Of a DNA stretch of 64,000 bases, positions 33,354-43,808 are shown piece after piece. The stretch covers positions 28,785 through 92,784 of the forward strand of contig MU657342.1 of assembly GCA_026770575.1 (NCBI GenBank), given 5' to 3'. How positions within the stretch are numbered: position 1 is the first letter of the stretch; each line of letters opens with the position of its first letter. The stretch is from Pelagophyceae sp. CCMP2097. Taxonomy: Eukaryota > Sar > Pelagophyceae. The position numbers were made by a program, and so were the translations under genes. Below the pieces are notes generated by a model that was not told the DNA's origin, did not search any database, and saw only the letters and a program-made list of their open reading frames with translations.

Positions 33354-36290
33354 TCATCGGAAGGCCGGGGCCCGGCGGCACTTGTCCAGGAACTCTGCGA
33401 TCTTCTTCCGTGCGAAAATGTTCGGCACGAGGTCGAGGCTCGAAAGAGCTTCATTCGTCAAGGGCGACGTCGACGCGCCTGCGACAAGGCGGGGTGAAAC
33501 ATGAGAGCGGTTCCGTCGATTCCGTCGATTCGCGCCCACGCACCCGTCGCGAACCACTGCTCGATGCAGACTCGTTCGTACGTGTTCCCGTCGCGCGATA
33601 TGACGGGGTCTTTCATCAACTCGCACGAGATCGGGCACATGAGGTCGTCGTCGACGTCGCGCTGCGCGACCTTCAGCCGCGCGAGCTCGGCGCGGTGCTC
33701 GTGCAGATCGGCCTCGAGGACGGCCTGGTGCTTCGCGGCGCCGTCGAGGACGGCCTAGGAATGCCCAGAGTCCGTTGCAATTAACGGCATCGCCCTCGTC
33801 CCGACCGTGACGTACCTGCGCCGAGAGCAGCTGCTGGGATTTGTGGCACGAACGCACGGCGGAGAGAATCTTCAACGCCGACGCGAGGGGGGTGTCCATG
33901 TCGCGCATGTCGCCCGGCTCCAGGTAACGCAGCGCGCTGTCGTCAATCTCATGTTCTCGAAAGACCGCCAGCAGCGACCCGAGACCGAGCGACTCGAGCA
34001 GCGCGACGGTTGTCGCGTCGTCAAAGTCGACCAGACGAGCATTCTCGTCGTCACACGTCTCTGTCTTCACTTCCTCGACGCTGAAGCTCGCCGCGTCGCC
34101 TGCTTCCGAGGGCTCATCGATGTGAGTCGCCGCTTCGTCGTTGTCGTCGGCGGCGGGAGGCTCGCTCGAGAGAGTGCGACTCTGCGTCGAGGCTCCTCGC
34201 GGCTCGCCCGACGTCGTTGTCGTAATTGCAGCAGCGTCGGCGTCCTCGTGCATCGTCGGACGCGCCGACCCCGGCTTGCTCTTCTCGCGCCGTCGCTTGG
34301 TCGTCGTCGAGCGCGGCTGCAACGGCGCCCCGTTGCGTCTCACAGCTTGGTCCGAGCCAGCGTCCCTCACCAAGTCAAGGTACGCTGCATCGGCCCTGGT
34401 CCCCGCGCCGCGCGCCTGGTAGAGCGCCGCCCAAAATCCTAAAAATGCGACGACCAGCGAGAAGAGCGCGATGGCCCTTCCGTGCAGGGCCCGCAAGGGA
34501 CCCGCTGCGGCGAGCAGTTCGATTGCCGCCTTATTATTGTAAGGTCGCGCGAGTTGTAACGGCGTCTCACCGATCATCGTCTCGACGGTCGAGACGTCGG
34601 AACCGGCTCGGACCAACGAGGTGAGCACCGTCACGCCGCGCCCATTGGAGGCCGCCGCGTGTGCGGCGGTCCAGCCGTAGTTGTCCGTCCGGTTCGCATC
34701 GCAGCCTAGCGCTCCGAGGAACATGTCGAAGGCGAACGCGTCACGGTGGCCAAACATGGCGGCGAACGCCGGCGTCTTGCCGTTTTGCGTCACCCGGTTC
34801 AAATCGGCGCCGTTTTCGATGAGCATTTCGACGCTGTGGCCGAAATGCGCGGCCGCGTGCAGCGACGACGCCCCGTCAGCCGACGCCTTATCATCGGCGC
34901 CGTTTTCGATAAGCATTTCGACGACGTCGCTGCGGCCGAAATGCGCGGCCACGTTTAGCGGCGTCGCGTCCGCCCATGCGTCGTCCACATTTGCCCCCGT
35001 GGCGATGAGCAGGTCGACGATATCGGCGTGGTCGTTCTGCGCCGCCATCATCAATGATGTAAACTCAGCGTTTGTCGCCGGGTTCAAATCGAACCCGCTT
35101 TTGATAAGCATTTCGACGACTTCGCTGTGGCCGTTATGCGCGGCTGCGTAAAGCGGCGTCGCCTCGTCCACCGTCGCGTCGTTCACATTTGCGCCCGCCG
35201 CGATGAGCAAGTCGACNNNNNNNNNNNNNNNNNNNNNNNNNNNNNNNNNNNNNNNNNNNNNNNNNNNNNNNNNNNNNNNNNNNNNNNNNNNNNNNNNNNN
35301 NNNNNNNNNNNNNNNNNNNNNNNNNNNNNNNNNNNNNNNNNNNNNNNNNNNNNNNNNNNNNNNNNNNNNNNNNNNNNNNNNNNNNNNNNNNNNNNNNNNN
35401 NNNNNNNNNNNNNNNNNNNNNNNNNNNNNNNNNNNNNNNNNNNNNNNNNNNNNNNNNNNNNNNNNNNNNNNNNNNNNNNNNNNNNNNNNNNNNNNNNNNN
35501 NNNNNNNNNNNNNNNNNNNNNNNNNNNNNNNNNNNNNNNNNNNNNNNNNNNNNNNNNNNNNNNNNNNNNNNNNNNNNNNNNNNNNNNNNNNNNNNNNNNN
35601 NNNNNNNNNNNNNNNNNNNNNNNNNNNNNNNNNNNNNNNNNNNNNNNNNNNNNNNNNNNNNNNNNNNNNNNNNNNNNNNNNNNNNNNNNNNNNNNNNNNN
35701 NNNNNNNNNNNNNNNNNNNNNTAAAGCGGCGTCGCCTCGTCCACCGTCGCGTCGTTCACATTTGCGCCCGCCGCGATGAGCAAGTCGACGACGCCCGCGT
35801 GGCCCTCCCGCGAGGCAAAGAACAGCGGCGTCGCCCCGTCCGGGCCCGCCTTGTTCACATTTGCGCCCGCGGCGACGAGAACGTCAACGGCGCCCGTTTG
35901 GCCGCGCGACGCTGCGAACATCAAAGGTGTCGACCCGTCCTCAGTCGCCTGGTCCACGGTGGCGCCGTGGGCGACGAGCAGGTCAGCGACGTTCCCGCGG
36001 CCATCCTTCGCCGCGATAATGAGGAGCGTAATCCCACCGTCCGTCGCCTGGTTCACGGCGGCGCCGGCCCGCAGGAGCGCGCCGAGCACGTCGACGTGGC
36101 CGTTCGCCGCCGCGGCGCACGCCGCCGGGAAATCGTTGTCGTCCCGGGAGTGTGTGTCGCAGCCTTGGGCGAGTAAGTTCTCGACCAGCACGACATTGTC
36201 GTTGTTGGCGGCGGCGGCGAACATCAGCTCGCACGCCGCCCGCCCGGCGGCGCACGAGCCCGCCATCGCCACGGCGAGCGAGAGCCGCAT
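33354..36290 (-). CDS. Ankyrin-TM-SAM-U-box protein (putative membrane E3 ligase)
   Basis: Three exons (36290-33816, 33754-33544, 33478-33354) encode ~936 aa if the 505-base gap is counted at face value. A signal-like start ([16 protein letters not shown]) is followed by many ankyrin repeats ([19 protein letters not shown]), a single TM helix ([19 protein letters not shown]), an acidic linker, a SAM-like domain ([20 protein letters not shown]), a short coiled coil, and a C-terminal U-box: [30 protein letters not shown], then after an intron SPLTNEAL and LVPN. U-box proteins are E2-recruiting ubiquitin ligases; ankyrins would bind the target. The intron inside the U-box joins WFATG to [12 protein letters not shown] broken copy of its 5' part sits upstream. 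Confidence 0.82.
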   Translation of the reverse strand: MRLSLAVAMAGSCAAGRAACELMFAAAANNDNVVLVENLLAQGCDTHSRDDNDFPAACAAAANGHVDVLGALLRAGAAVNQATDGGITLLIIAAKDGRGNVADLLVAHGATVDQATEDGSTPLMFAASRGQTGAVDVLVAAGANVNKAGPDGATPLFFASREGHAGVVDLLIAAGANVNDATVDEATPLXXXXXXXXXXXXXXXXXXXXXXXXXXXXXXXXXXXXXXXXXXXXXXXXXXXXXXXXXXXXXXXXXXXXXXXXXXXXXXXXXXXXXXXXXXXXXXXXXXXXXXXXXXXXXXXXXXXXXXXXXXXXXXXXXXXXXXXXXXXXXXXXXXXXXXXXXXXXXXXXXXXXXXXXXVDLLIAAGANVNDATVDEATPLYAAAHNGHSEVVEMLIKSGFDLNPATNAEFTSLMMAAQNDHADIVDLLIATGANVDDAWADATPLNVAAHFGRSDVVEMLIENGADDKASADGASSLHAAAHFGHSVEMLIENGADLNRVTQNGKTPAFAAMFGHRDAFAFDMFLGALGCDANRTDNYGWTAAHAAASNGRGVTVLTSLVRAGSDVSTVETMIGETPLQLARPYNNKAAIELLAAAGPLRALHGRAIALFSLVVAFLGFWAALYQARGAGTRADAAYLDLVRDAGSDQAVRRNGAPLQPRSTTTKRRREKSKPGSARPTMHEDADAAAITTTTSGEPRGASTQSRTLSSEPPAADDNDEAATHIDEPSEAGDAASFSVEEVKTETCDDENARLVDFDDATTVALLESLGLGSLLAVFREHEIDDSALRYLEPGDMRDMDTPLASALKILSAVRSCHKSQQLLSAQVRHGRDEGDAVNCNGLWAFLGRPRRRREAPGRPRGRSARAPRRARAAEGRAARRRRRPHVPDLVRVDERPRHIARREHVRTSLHRAVVRDGCVGANRRNRRNRSHVSPRLVAGASTSPLTNEALSSLDLVPNIFARKKIAEFLDKCRRAPAFR
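35149..35789. repeat. 68-bp identical flanks of the assembly gap
   Basis: 35149-35216 and 35722-35789 are identical over 68 bp and abut the N run on each side. Each encodes the same ankyrin segment ([20 protein letters not shown]). Confidence 0.95.
35217..35721. other. Assembly gap (505 N)
   Basis: Unresolved bases within the ankyrin array. The frame matches on both sides at the stated size. Confidence 1.
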
Positions 36291-36435
36291 CTCTCGGGGA
36301 CTCTCTCGGGGACCCCGCGGTCGCGCGAGGGCGGTCCCGCTCTCGATCCCACCACGAGCCCACACTCAGAGCGGCGCTGCTCGTAACTTTTTTTTAGGTA
36401 CGTCTCGGTTCGAACATTCCCCACTTGATCACCTT

Positions 36436-36635
36436 CACGTGAAATTTACGAAATTCGTGAAAATGGCGACTGATGGAAATAATCAACCCTCACTCTCACG
36501 TGAAATTTGCGAAATTCGTGAAAATGGCGACTGATGACGTGAAATTCGCGAAATTCGTGAAAATGGCGACTGATATAAATAATCAACCCTCACCCTCACG
36601 TGAAATCCACGAAATTCGTGAAAATGGCGACTGAT
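36436..36635. repeat. Minisatellite upstream of the ankyrin/U-box gene
   Basis: Four copies of a ~40-bp core beginning CGTGAAAT and containing GAAATTCGTGAAAATGGCG followed by ACTGAT. Two copies are followed by an AAATAATCAACCCTCAC spacer, giving 40- and ~62-bp periods. It is much more AT-rich than the surroundings and lies between the intact gene and its broken copy. Confidence 0.92.
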
Positions 36636-36718
36636 GAGAACAAATAGAACCGGAAGTTTCTCAGACTCGGAGGCGAGTTCTTCACTAGGATTCCTACTAA
36701 TACTAGGAATCCTAGTAG

Positions 36719-37395
36719 TCACCACTGCTTCTCTGCCGCCCCCGAGCGACTGCGGCGGCGCGCGGCCGTCGTCGTCGCCCAGCGTCGAAGGGCGTCGGCC
36801 GCGCACCGCCCGGCGCCGCCGCGCGGGTGATTATGGCGTGCTTCGGGACCGTGGACGTCGTTCTCCGAGCTTGGCGCCTCGTTCGCCGAGACCGCGCCGC
36901 CCGACGTCACGTCCGTCCTCAACGAGCAGCCCATATGGCTCGACATCGCCCCGTTCGGCCCCGCCTTATTCACATTTGCGCCTGCGGCGACGAGAATGTC
37001 GACGACGCCCGCGTAGCCGCGCGACGCTGCGAGCAACAAGGGCGTCCACCCTTCCTCAGTCACCTGGTCCACGGCAGCGCCGTGGTCGACGAGCAGGCCG
37101 ACGATGTCATCGCGCCCCGTCTGCGCCGCACTGATGAGGAGCGTAATCCCGTTTGTTGCCTGGTTCACGGCGTCACCGGACCGCAGGAGCGCGCCGAGCA
37201 CGTCGACGTGACCGTACGCCACCGCGGTGATCGCCGCTGTAAAATCACTGGCGTCCCGGGAGGCTGTGTCGCAGCCTTGGGCGAGGAAGTGCTCGATCAG
37301 CGCGACGTCGCCGTTGGCGGCGGCGTCGAACATCAGCTCGCCAACGCAACGCCGGTGCACGAGCCCGCCATGGCCACGGCGAGCGAGAGCCGCAT
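36719..37395 (-). pseudogene. Broken tandem copy of the ankyrin/U-box gene 5' part
   Basis: The start region (ATG 37395, [13 protein letters not shown]) is nearly identical to the intact neighbour, but a small indel puts the following ankyrin part ([61 protein letters not shown]) in another frame. The first frame stops after about 20 codons. Similarity ends near 36949 after roughly four repeats and is replaced by unrelated sequence; there is no TM, SAM or U-box. It looks like a truncated tandem duplicate. A shorter protein starting at a non-ATG codon cannot be excluded. Confidence 0.78.
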
Positions 37396-38090
37396 CCCTC
37401 GGGGACCCCGGTGCGCGAGGGCGGTCGCGCTCTCGAGCTCGGGCCCAGAAGATCTCGATCTCAATGCCCAGCCGGAGGTCGCCTAGCCTTTCCCGTCACG
37501 AGCCCGCACTCCGCGCTGCTCCCTGTATGCGCCGTAACGCGGCCGCACCGCCGGCCAGTCCGCCGCGCCGCCGGCCGTTCCGACCGTCCAAACGGGTCGG
37601 CGTCTTAAAACAAATCCACTCTTATTCAGCGCCCTTGCGCCACGACGTCGGGCCGCGCCGTCGGCAGGCGAGCCTCGAGACGCACGAACCTTGCGGCTCG
37701 AGACTCGGGTCGCAGGGGCCGCGGCCCATCGAACAAGAGGCGCGAGCGTCGGATCGAAAAGCCGAGGACTCTGCGAGGAGGCTTACTTGGCGAACCGCCG
37801 GCGCAGGCCCCGACAAGGCGAGGCTTTTCGGGGAGCCAGCTGATCGCCCCGCGCTGCCCGGCCGCGTGCATGCCTTCCAGGTTTCGGGTCCGCGCGTCTG
37901 GCGTCGGGGGTGCTGACCGCCCGAGAAGGAATTCTCGTAACAACATTCATCTCTCTCTCGCGCATCGATATCACGTTGTGTCGAGAGAAGGCGAGCGGAG
38001 CGCGTTAAAGCGCGCGAGCTCTCCCCCGACGGCGGCCGCGGTCGCTTCGGCTCCGCCCCCCGCCCCGCACCGCGCCGCGCCGATCGAGCC
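37396..38090. other. Divergent intergenic region, no gene recognised
   Basis: 695 bp between the pseudogene start and the sorting nexin start. Only unsupported Arg-rich open frames. Confidence 0.5.
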
Positions 38091-40156
38091 ATGTCGACGG
38101 AGGAGCATGACGACGTGACGCTGGAGGTTGACCACGAGGAGGAAGAGGCGCTGCCGCCGCCGCGGCACAACCCCTGCGAGGCGCTGACGAACCTCGCGAG
38201 GCGCGTAACCGCCGCCGCACACGCATCCCCGACGGGGCTGGGGCGCCGCGGCTGCGAAGCGGCGCGGCGGTTTTAAAACGGTCGCGCTGCCCTCGGCAAC
38301 GCGCGGGGTGGTTCACGGCGGTGCGGGCGCGCCACGTCGTTTCTAGGCCGGACGGCGCGATCATGAAGCTCGGGTCGGGCGTGCTGCACGGGGCGTCGCA
38401 CGTGAAGAGCTACGTCTTTGGCGAACAACTCGAGGCGCGGTCGTACGAGGGCGTCCAAGTCGTCGGCGTCGCCGTGCGGCGCCGCGAAAACGAGCGGTCC
38501 AGGGGTGCGTCGCCCATGCCTTCGGCGCGCGCGCCGACGCAAGTGCGCTAGGGCACGTCCGCAAGCAGTGGACGTATACGCTCAAGACGAAGACTCGGTG
38601 CGTTTCCGATATTCGGCCCAAAAGCCATCCCGTGGATCCTGACGGTTGCCGCGCGTTTGACGCGCTGTCTCAGGTTGCCGGGCTGTGATTTGGACCTGGT
38701 CATCGGCGGCGGGGGTATTTACCGGTCGATGCCCGACTTTTTGTGGCTGCGCGAAGCACTGAAAGCGGAGCACGCGGGCTGCATCGCGCCGCCGATCACG
38801 GCAGAGGCGTGGGCCGGCGACGCTGCCGTGCTCGAGCGTTTTTTGGCGCAGTGCGTGAGCCACGAGGAGCTTTGCTGCGCCCCCGAACTCGCCGCGTTCT
38901 GCACGGCCGACGAGTCTGCGTTTGCTGCCGCGCGCGCGGGCTTCGACGCCGCCTACGCGCAGCGGCCGCCGCTCGTGGTACGCGTTGGGGCGCTAGTTTT
39001 GGACGTTGTCGGCGACGCGACGCCCATCTCGCTCGACGGCGACGACGACGACGACGACGAGCACGCCGTCGCCGCCGCAAAGGCCGCCAAGCGCCGCGAG
39101 CACGACGTCCGCGAGTTGCACGCCTGGGCCCGCGATCAGCTCCACTCTTTGCATAAATGCGAAAAGGAGTGCGCCGCCGGCGCCGCCGCGCTGGAAGCCT
39201 TCGAGGCGTCGTGCACGTCCGCGCGCACGTCGTTGGCCGCCGGCTTCCGCGCCGACGCCGAGCAGGCCGGCGCGGACGCCGTGCGCGAGTCTGGGCCCGC
39301 GCGCGCGCTCGCAGCGCTGCGCCAAATGTCGGGCCTGGCAAAGGCGCTCTGCGAGGCTGTCGACGGCCGCGAGACGCTGCGGCTCCAGCTCGTCTCGTCG
39401 CGCAACGCTTTACATCTCAACGAGGCGTCGCGCGATGCGCGAGGCGCCATGCTCGAGACGGCGCTGTCGCAGAGGCGCGCCGCCGACGCCATCTGGGAGC
39501 GCCTCGCCGCCGAGGACGCGGCGAGCGGCGCCGGCCAGTTGGCAGCGTCGCTGCCCGCCCTCGGCCACTCGACGTCGCACGCCGAGCTTGACGCGCCCAT
39601 CATCTCCTTTGGAGGCGCTTTGAACTTCGCGCCCCCCGAAGACGGCGGCGAGCCGGGGTCCCTGCGCGCCCGCCTCGCCGGCGCAAAGTACGCCGCCGCG
39701 AGCTGGGGCCGCTGGGGCCTCGACGCCTCGCTCGGCGCCGCCGGCCGCGTGCGCCAGTCGGTGTCGAGCCGCGACGAGGCCGGCCAGAGCGCCGCGGAGC
39801 TTATGGAGGTGGCGCGGCGCGCGACGACGCGGCTGCAGTCGCTGGGCCTGCGCGTCGTCTCGCGCGTCGCCGACGGCGCGGCGTACGTCTCGTCGGACGA
39901 CGAGGACGTGGAAAAGGCGCGCCTCCTCGTGGGCCGCCTCGAACAGCTCTTCTCGACGGCCGACGACCGGCTGCGCCGCGACGCGCCGCTGATGAAGGTG
40001 ACGTGGGAAGTGCTGCAGATCGACGCGTTTGATGCGTTTGCGCGCGGAGAAGCGTCGCGCGCAGTCGTGGCGCAAAAGGCCGCGCAAGCCACCGAGCTCC
40101 ATCTTCAACAGCTTCGGCTCCACAACGGCGCGCGCGACAAGCCCGCCGCGACCTGA
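38091..40156 (+). CDS. PX-domain sorting nexin (PX-BAR type)
   Basis: Four exons (38091-38200, 38347-38504, 38552-38597, 38674-40156) encode 598 aa. After an acidic leader (MSTEEHDDVTLEVDHEEEE), a PX-like phosphoinositide-binding domain is assembled across the small exons: KQWTYTLKTKT, then MPDFLWLREALKAEH, IAPPIT and VLERFLAQCVSHEEL, matching the DFxWLR and FLxxxxxHxxL positions of sorting nexins. The remainder is a long alanine-rich helical region (residues ~250-598) as expected for a BAR domain that dimerises on curved endosomal membrane. Retromer-like sorting is inferred from this architecture. Intron 1 (38201-38346, 146 nt) requires a GC donor, GCGCGTAA, because no in-phase GT exists. 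Confidence 0.78.
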
Positions 40157-40595
40157 CCGCATCAAGCAGCGTCGACCGCCGTGCGCTTCGCCCTCGGCCG
40201 CACCGCACCCGACGACGACCTCCGAATCGGCGAGCAGCGCGCACGCCCGGAGCCCCCTCACACCCCCACCGTCCCCAGATGGATTTGAGACGACGGGTGC
40301 ACGGCACGCGTCCATCCGAGTCCCGCCAGGGCCAGCTCCCCTCGGGACATTATCTTAAGCCAGCTTTTCCGCAGCCAGCTTTTCCCCAGTCGCAGGCCCG
40401 CGCGCGTGAACCGGGGACCCCTGCTCGTATGATGCCCACCGACGACACACTCGGGAAGAGGACCCTTGTCGACCACGCTGCACGGAGCCGGCGACGAATG
40501 CTAGAGGCGCCTCTCCAAACTCCAGAGGCGCCACTCGTGTGACACCGCCGCAGCGCGCGAGGGGTGACGCGTCAGTAGATTATCGGACGCGCGTC
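40157..40595. other. Convergent intergenic region
   Basis: Between the sorting nexin stop and the PH-protein stop. It includes a short CCAGCTTTTCC duplication near 40361-40388. No gene recognised. Confidence 0.5.
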
Positions 40596-41666
40596 TCAAT
40601 CTACCTTGGTGGGTTGTCGCGCGGCCTCTGCTTGGAAGAGCTTGGGCGACGTCCTCAAGACGACTGCCAGGAGGGCGAGGGCGAACGCAGGGCCGCGGAG
40701 GTCCGCCAGGAAGGGTATGGGTCGCAGCAGCACGTAGAGCAGTGGCGGCACGAGGAAGACCGTCGACGACGGCCTCGCCAGCCGGCCGGACGTCAGTGCC
40801 GCGGGCGCGTCCGGACTGGCCGCGCGCGGCGCGGCCCGTGCGTCCTCGGCGCGGCGCGGCGGCCCGGCGCCGTCGCGCTTCGCCGGCGTTTGCGCAAATT
40901 TCGGTGCGCCCGGGGTGTCGCCGACGCCCGGGCCGTCGGGCGGCGCGGCGGCGGGCGGCGAGGCGTCCTTGTGCGGGGTGCGGTCGGTTTGCAAGTCGGA
41001 AATGTGCCGTTGGACTTCGTTGGCGACGAGCGTCGAAGAAGACGACGAAGGCGTCGACGAGAGCGACTGAAGCGCGAGCGACGCAGCCGCGGACGCAGAC
41101 GCAGCCAACGACGCCGCTTGCGCAGAAGGGCTGCGCTCCCACGCTGGAGGCGGCGAGCGCGCGGTCGCCGGCGCCGGCGCCGGCGACTGTGGCGGCGGCG
41201 ACGTGCGCAGCGGCGACGCGCGATCCGGCGCCGGCTGCGCGTGCGTCACCGGCTGCGTGCTCGGGGCAGGCTGCGCGCGCGGGGCCGGCTGCGTGTGCGG
41301 GGCCGGCTGCGGGGCGGGCGCGTCGCCGTCTGCGGCGCCGCGCACCATGGCGCGCGTGGCGACGCCGGCGGCGGCCTTGAGCGCGGCGACCCATGCGTCT
41401 GCGTCGGCGGCGCTCGTGGCGCCGAGGCGGAGGACGGCGCCGGCGCCGACCTTTGTCACGACAAAGAGGTGAATGGCCTGCTGGCCCGGGAGCACTGTGA
41501 CAGCGCCGCGCTCGATCTTGCACATGCACAGGTCCAGGGCCTTGTGCACCTTGAGGGGCGACTCGGGCATGGAGTAAGTCAGGTGCGGCGGCTCGAGGAC
41601 AAAGTGGCGCGCATTGTACTCCTTGAGGAAGTCGCTCCGCTTGAACAGCACGCCGCGCTTGCTCAT
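40596..41666 (-). CDS. PH-domain protein with C-terminal membrane hairpin
   Basis: A single exon of 356 aa from the ATG at 41666. Residues 1-~105 fit a pleckstrin-homology domain: MSKRGVLFKRSDFLKEYNAR, then FVLEPPHLTYS, and the final helix with the invariant Trp in ADADAWVAALKAA. A long Pro/Ala/Ser-rich linker follows, including a run of QPAP units (~115-150). The last ~55 residues contain two hydrophobic stretches (TVFLVPPLLYVLLRPIPFLA and FALALLAVVL), suggesting membrane anchoring with the PH domain in the cytosol. Lipid specificity and function are unknown. Divergent from the 2OG oxygenase gene by 286 bp. Confidence 0.8.
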   Translation of the reverse strand: MSKRGVLFKRSDFLKEYNARHFVLEPPHLTYSMPESPLKVHKALDLCMCKIERGAVTVLPGQQAIHLFVVTKVGAGAVLRLGATSAADADAWVAALKAAAGVATRAMVRGAADGDAPAPQPAPHTQPAPRAQPAPSTQPVTHAQPAPDRASPLRTSPPPQSPAPAPATARSPPPAWERSPSAQAASLAASASAAASLALQSLSSTPSSSSSTLVANEVQRHISDLQTDRTPHKDASPPAAAPPDGPGVGDTPGAPKFAQTPAKRDGAGPPRRAEDARAAPRAASPDAPAALTSGRLARPSSTVFLVPPLLYVLLRPIPFLADLRGPAFALALLAVVLRTSPKLFQAEAARQPTKVD

Positions 41667-41952
41667 CGCCCCGCAACTGGGTGGAGCGGCAAGGGACCCA
41701 CGGTCGCACCGCTCGTCTGGCACGCCAAAAGAAACCTTTCGCCAAAATAATTTGGCGCCGCGTAGACGATGAAGCAGTCGCGCTGGCAAAGGCGCCGGAG
41801 GCGCGTCGTGCTTCGCAGCCTGACGTACCGCGTCTCGTTGCTGAAGAAAGCCTGCGGCAAGGCGCAGCATGCTCGCGCCTTGTACGGCGAGTCACTTCCT
41901 CTGAGGACCCCACCGATGAGCCCACCGATGAACCATCCGCTGTCGAGCACTG

Positions 41953-43594
41953 ATGAGCGACACGGGACACCTCGCAGGCTGCGCGCCCGTCGTGTCGCAG
42001 GTGCTCACGAGGTGCATCGAAATATCCGACTACCTGTGAGTCGTCGCGGCATGCCGGCAGCTTTTGGCACGACGATACGATGCGCAGGGCGGCCCGCGTC
42101 CCCGGCAAGCACGGGCGCGTCGCGGCCGAGTACGTTTTCCAATCGGACGAAGCCTCGCCAATCGGACGAAGCCTCGCCCGTCGCGGAGATGGCCTTCTGA
42201 GGCGGCGACCCGCGCAGGCTGGGCGCCGAGGCGGCGACGTCGCTCGGGTTGGTCTTGCTGCAGCAGGGCGAGACGGAGGCCGCGGAGCGGCTCCTAGCCA
42301 CGTGCGTTTGGCCGTCGCGTTTTGGCCGCCCGGCGCCCGTCGACGAGGCCGCGCAGGCGGAGCCCGGGCCTCGAGTGGCGGCTCTCCGACGAGGTGATGA
42401 TCCACAGCGGCGGCGAGAGCGCCGCAAACTCGCGGTCCCCGCACCGCGGCGTGGCGGCTTTGAACGAAGGTGTGGCCGTGTTCGACGACGCGCTACCGCA
42501 CGGGCTCTACCACGCCCTCGAAAACGCCTTCGCGCCGACGTCCGCGTGAGCCCCCTGAACCGCGCGCGGACAGAGCTCTGCGTCGACGACGCCACGCAGC
42601 TTCTGGCGCGACCACGGCTACTGTCCGGAAAAGGGCGGCTGCGGGTTTTTCTCGTACGTCCACGCCCTCCGCGGCGGCGGCGAGACCGGCCTCGCCGACT
42701 CGTCGAGCGCCATCACCGTCCTGGCGGCGCTGGCCATCCAAAAGTGCGAAGACTCGCCTTGAAGTGGGCCTGCGTGGTACCTTTGACGCGTCGATGATGG
42801 CGCCGCGTCCATGTTCCCCGCAGTTTTTTCCCCGGCGGCAGGTTGATGGCGACTGCGCTGCCCGGCATCGCGGGGGCGACGCACGTCGAGTGGTGGGCGC
42901 ACTGCCGGCCGCACGGCTGCGGCCATCAGCTGCACTACGACTCTGACGACGAGGGCCGCGGCGCCGGCGGGCCGCGCCACCCGCTCGCCTCGAGCGTTAT
43001 CTACCTCTCCGACGAAGGCTGCGGCGGCCCGACGCTCGTGCGCTGCGGCCCGCGGGGGGGACGTCTGAGTCGGTCTGACGGGCCGCCCTCTGACGGGCGC
43101 GGCCGTAGGTGACGAGCCAGCGGCGGCAGGACACGCTGCTCCGGCTCGGCTCCGCCGCGGCCGTTTCGCCGAAGCGGAACCGCGCGCTCGCGTTTGATGG
43201 CTCGCTGCTCCACGCCGTCATCCCCGGCTGCGGCCAGGCCGCCGACCCGACGGCGCGCCGCGTCCGACGCCGGCGTCCCCTGTGGAGACGCGTGGCCCGC
43301 GCGTGGCCGACGCATTCGTAGGTGACGTTGATGATCGCGTTTTGGGACTCACTGACTACCGTGCGGCCGCTCGAGGCGGCGCCGGCGTCGGCCGTCACGT
43401 TCCCGTCGCCGCAGCAGATTCAACTCCAATGGCCGCGCGCCTTTTACGCCGCCGTCGAATGCCGGAAAGATAACGACCCGAAACCCGTGCGACCACAGCA
43501 CGTCGACCGCCTCTGGACGCCGCTCCACGTGGTGCCAAAGGCCGCCAACGCCGTCCCGCTGCCGCCCTACGAGGCCTGCTTCCAAGGCTTCTAA
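41953..43594 (+). CDS. 2-oxoglutarate/Fe(II) dioxygenase with TPR-like N-terminus
   Basis: Eight exons (41953-42011, 42061-42129, 42218-42301, 42357-42545, 42600-42743, 42842-43037, 43109-43261, 43322-43594) encode ~388 aa. The N-terminal part has a TPR-like helix pair (AEAATSLGLVLLQQGETEAA). The C-terminal half is a prolyl-hydroxylase-like jelly roll: VAVFDDALPHGLY, VEWWAHCRP, the iron-binding HxD in GHQLHYDSD, VIYLSDEGCGGPTL, and FDGSLLHAVIPG with the distal His; an Arg for 2-oxoglutarate is expected just after but not certain. Substrate unknown. The chain was built by frame; the junction at 42744/42841 could instead use an acceptor at 42823. Intron 2 contains a 19-bp tandem duplication. 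Confidence 0.78.
42139..42176. repeat. 19-bp tandem duplication in an intron
   Basis: CCAATCGGACGAAGCCTCG twice, identical and adjacent, inside intron 42130-42217 of the 2OG oxygenase gene. Confidence 0.95.
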
Positions 43595-43808
43595 ACCCAA
43601 GCCACGGGCCCTCGCCGACCTTCCCGGGCCCCTGGCCGACGCGCCGAAGGCCGCCCTGACCGCGGTGCCCACGCCCCGTCCATGCATACCGACGGCGGAA
43701 ATGTTCCGAAAACCTCTCTCTCCGCATACCCCTAGTCGGGCTTTTTAGTGCACTAGCTCCCCAAGAACCTATCTGCACTACCATTGCACTCCGCAGGCCC
43801 GCGCCGGG

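Noticed and set aside
34798..35100. GGTTCAAATCG-type strings resembling a tRNA T-loop
   Set aside because: They are codons of ankyrin repeats; no cloverleaf can be drawn around them.
35127..36176. Plus-strand frame spanning the N gap
   Set aside because: Antisense of ankyrin repeats, open only because N codons cannot be stops.
36949..37360. A functional short ankyrin gene from the internal frame
   Set aside because: It would start at a non-ATG codon, and the upstream ATG shared with the paralogue is out of frame, so pseudogene is the simpler reading.
42012..42060. A 25-nt intron from GTGAGT in the 2OG oxygenase gene
   Set aside because: A donor 24 nt upstream (GTGCAT) gives an in-frame 49-nt intron within the observed size range.
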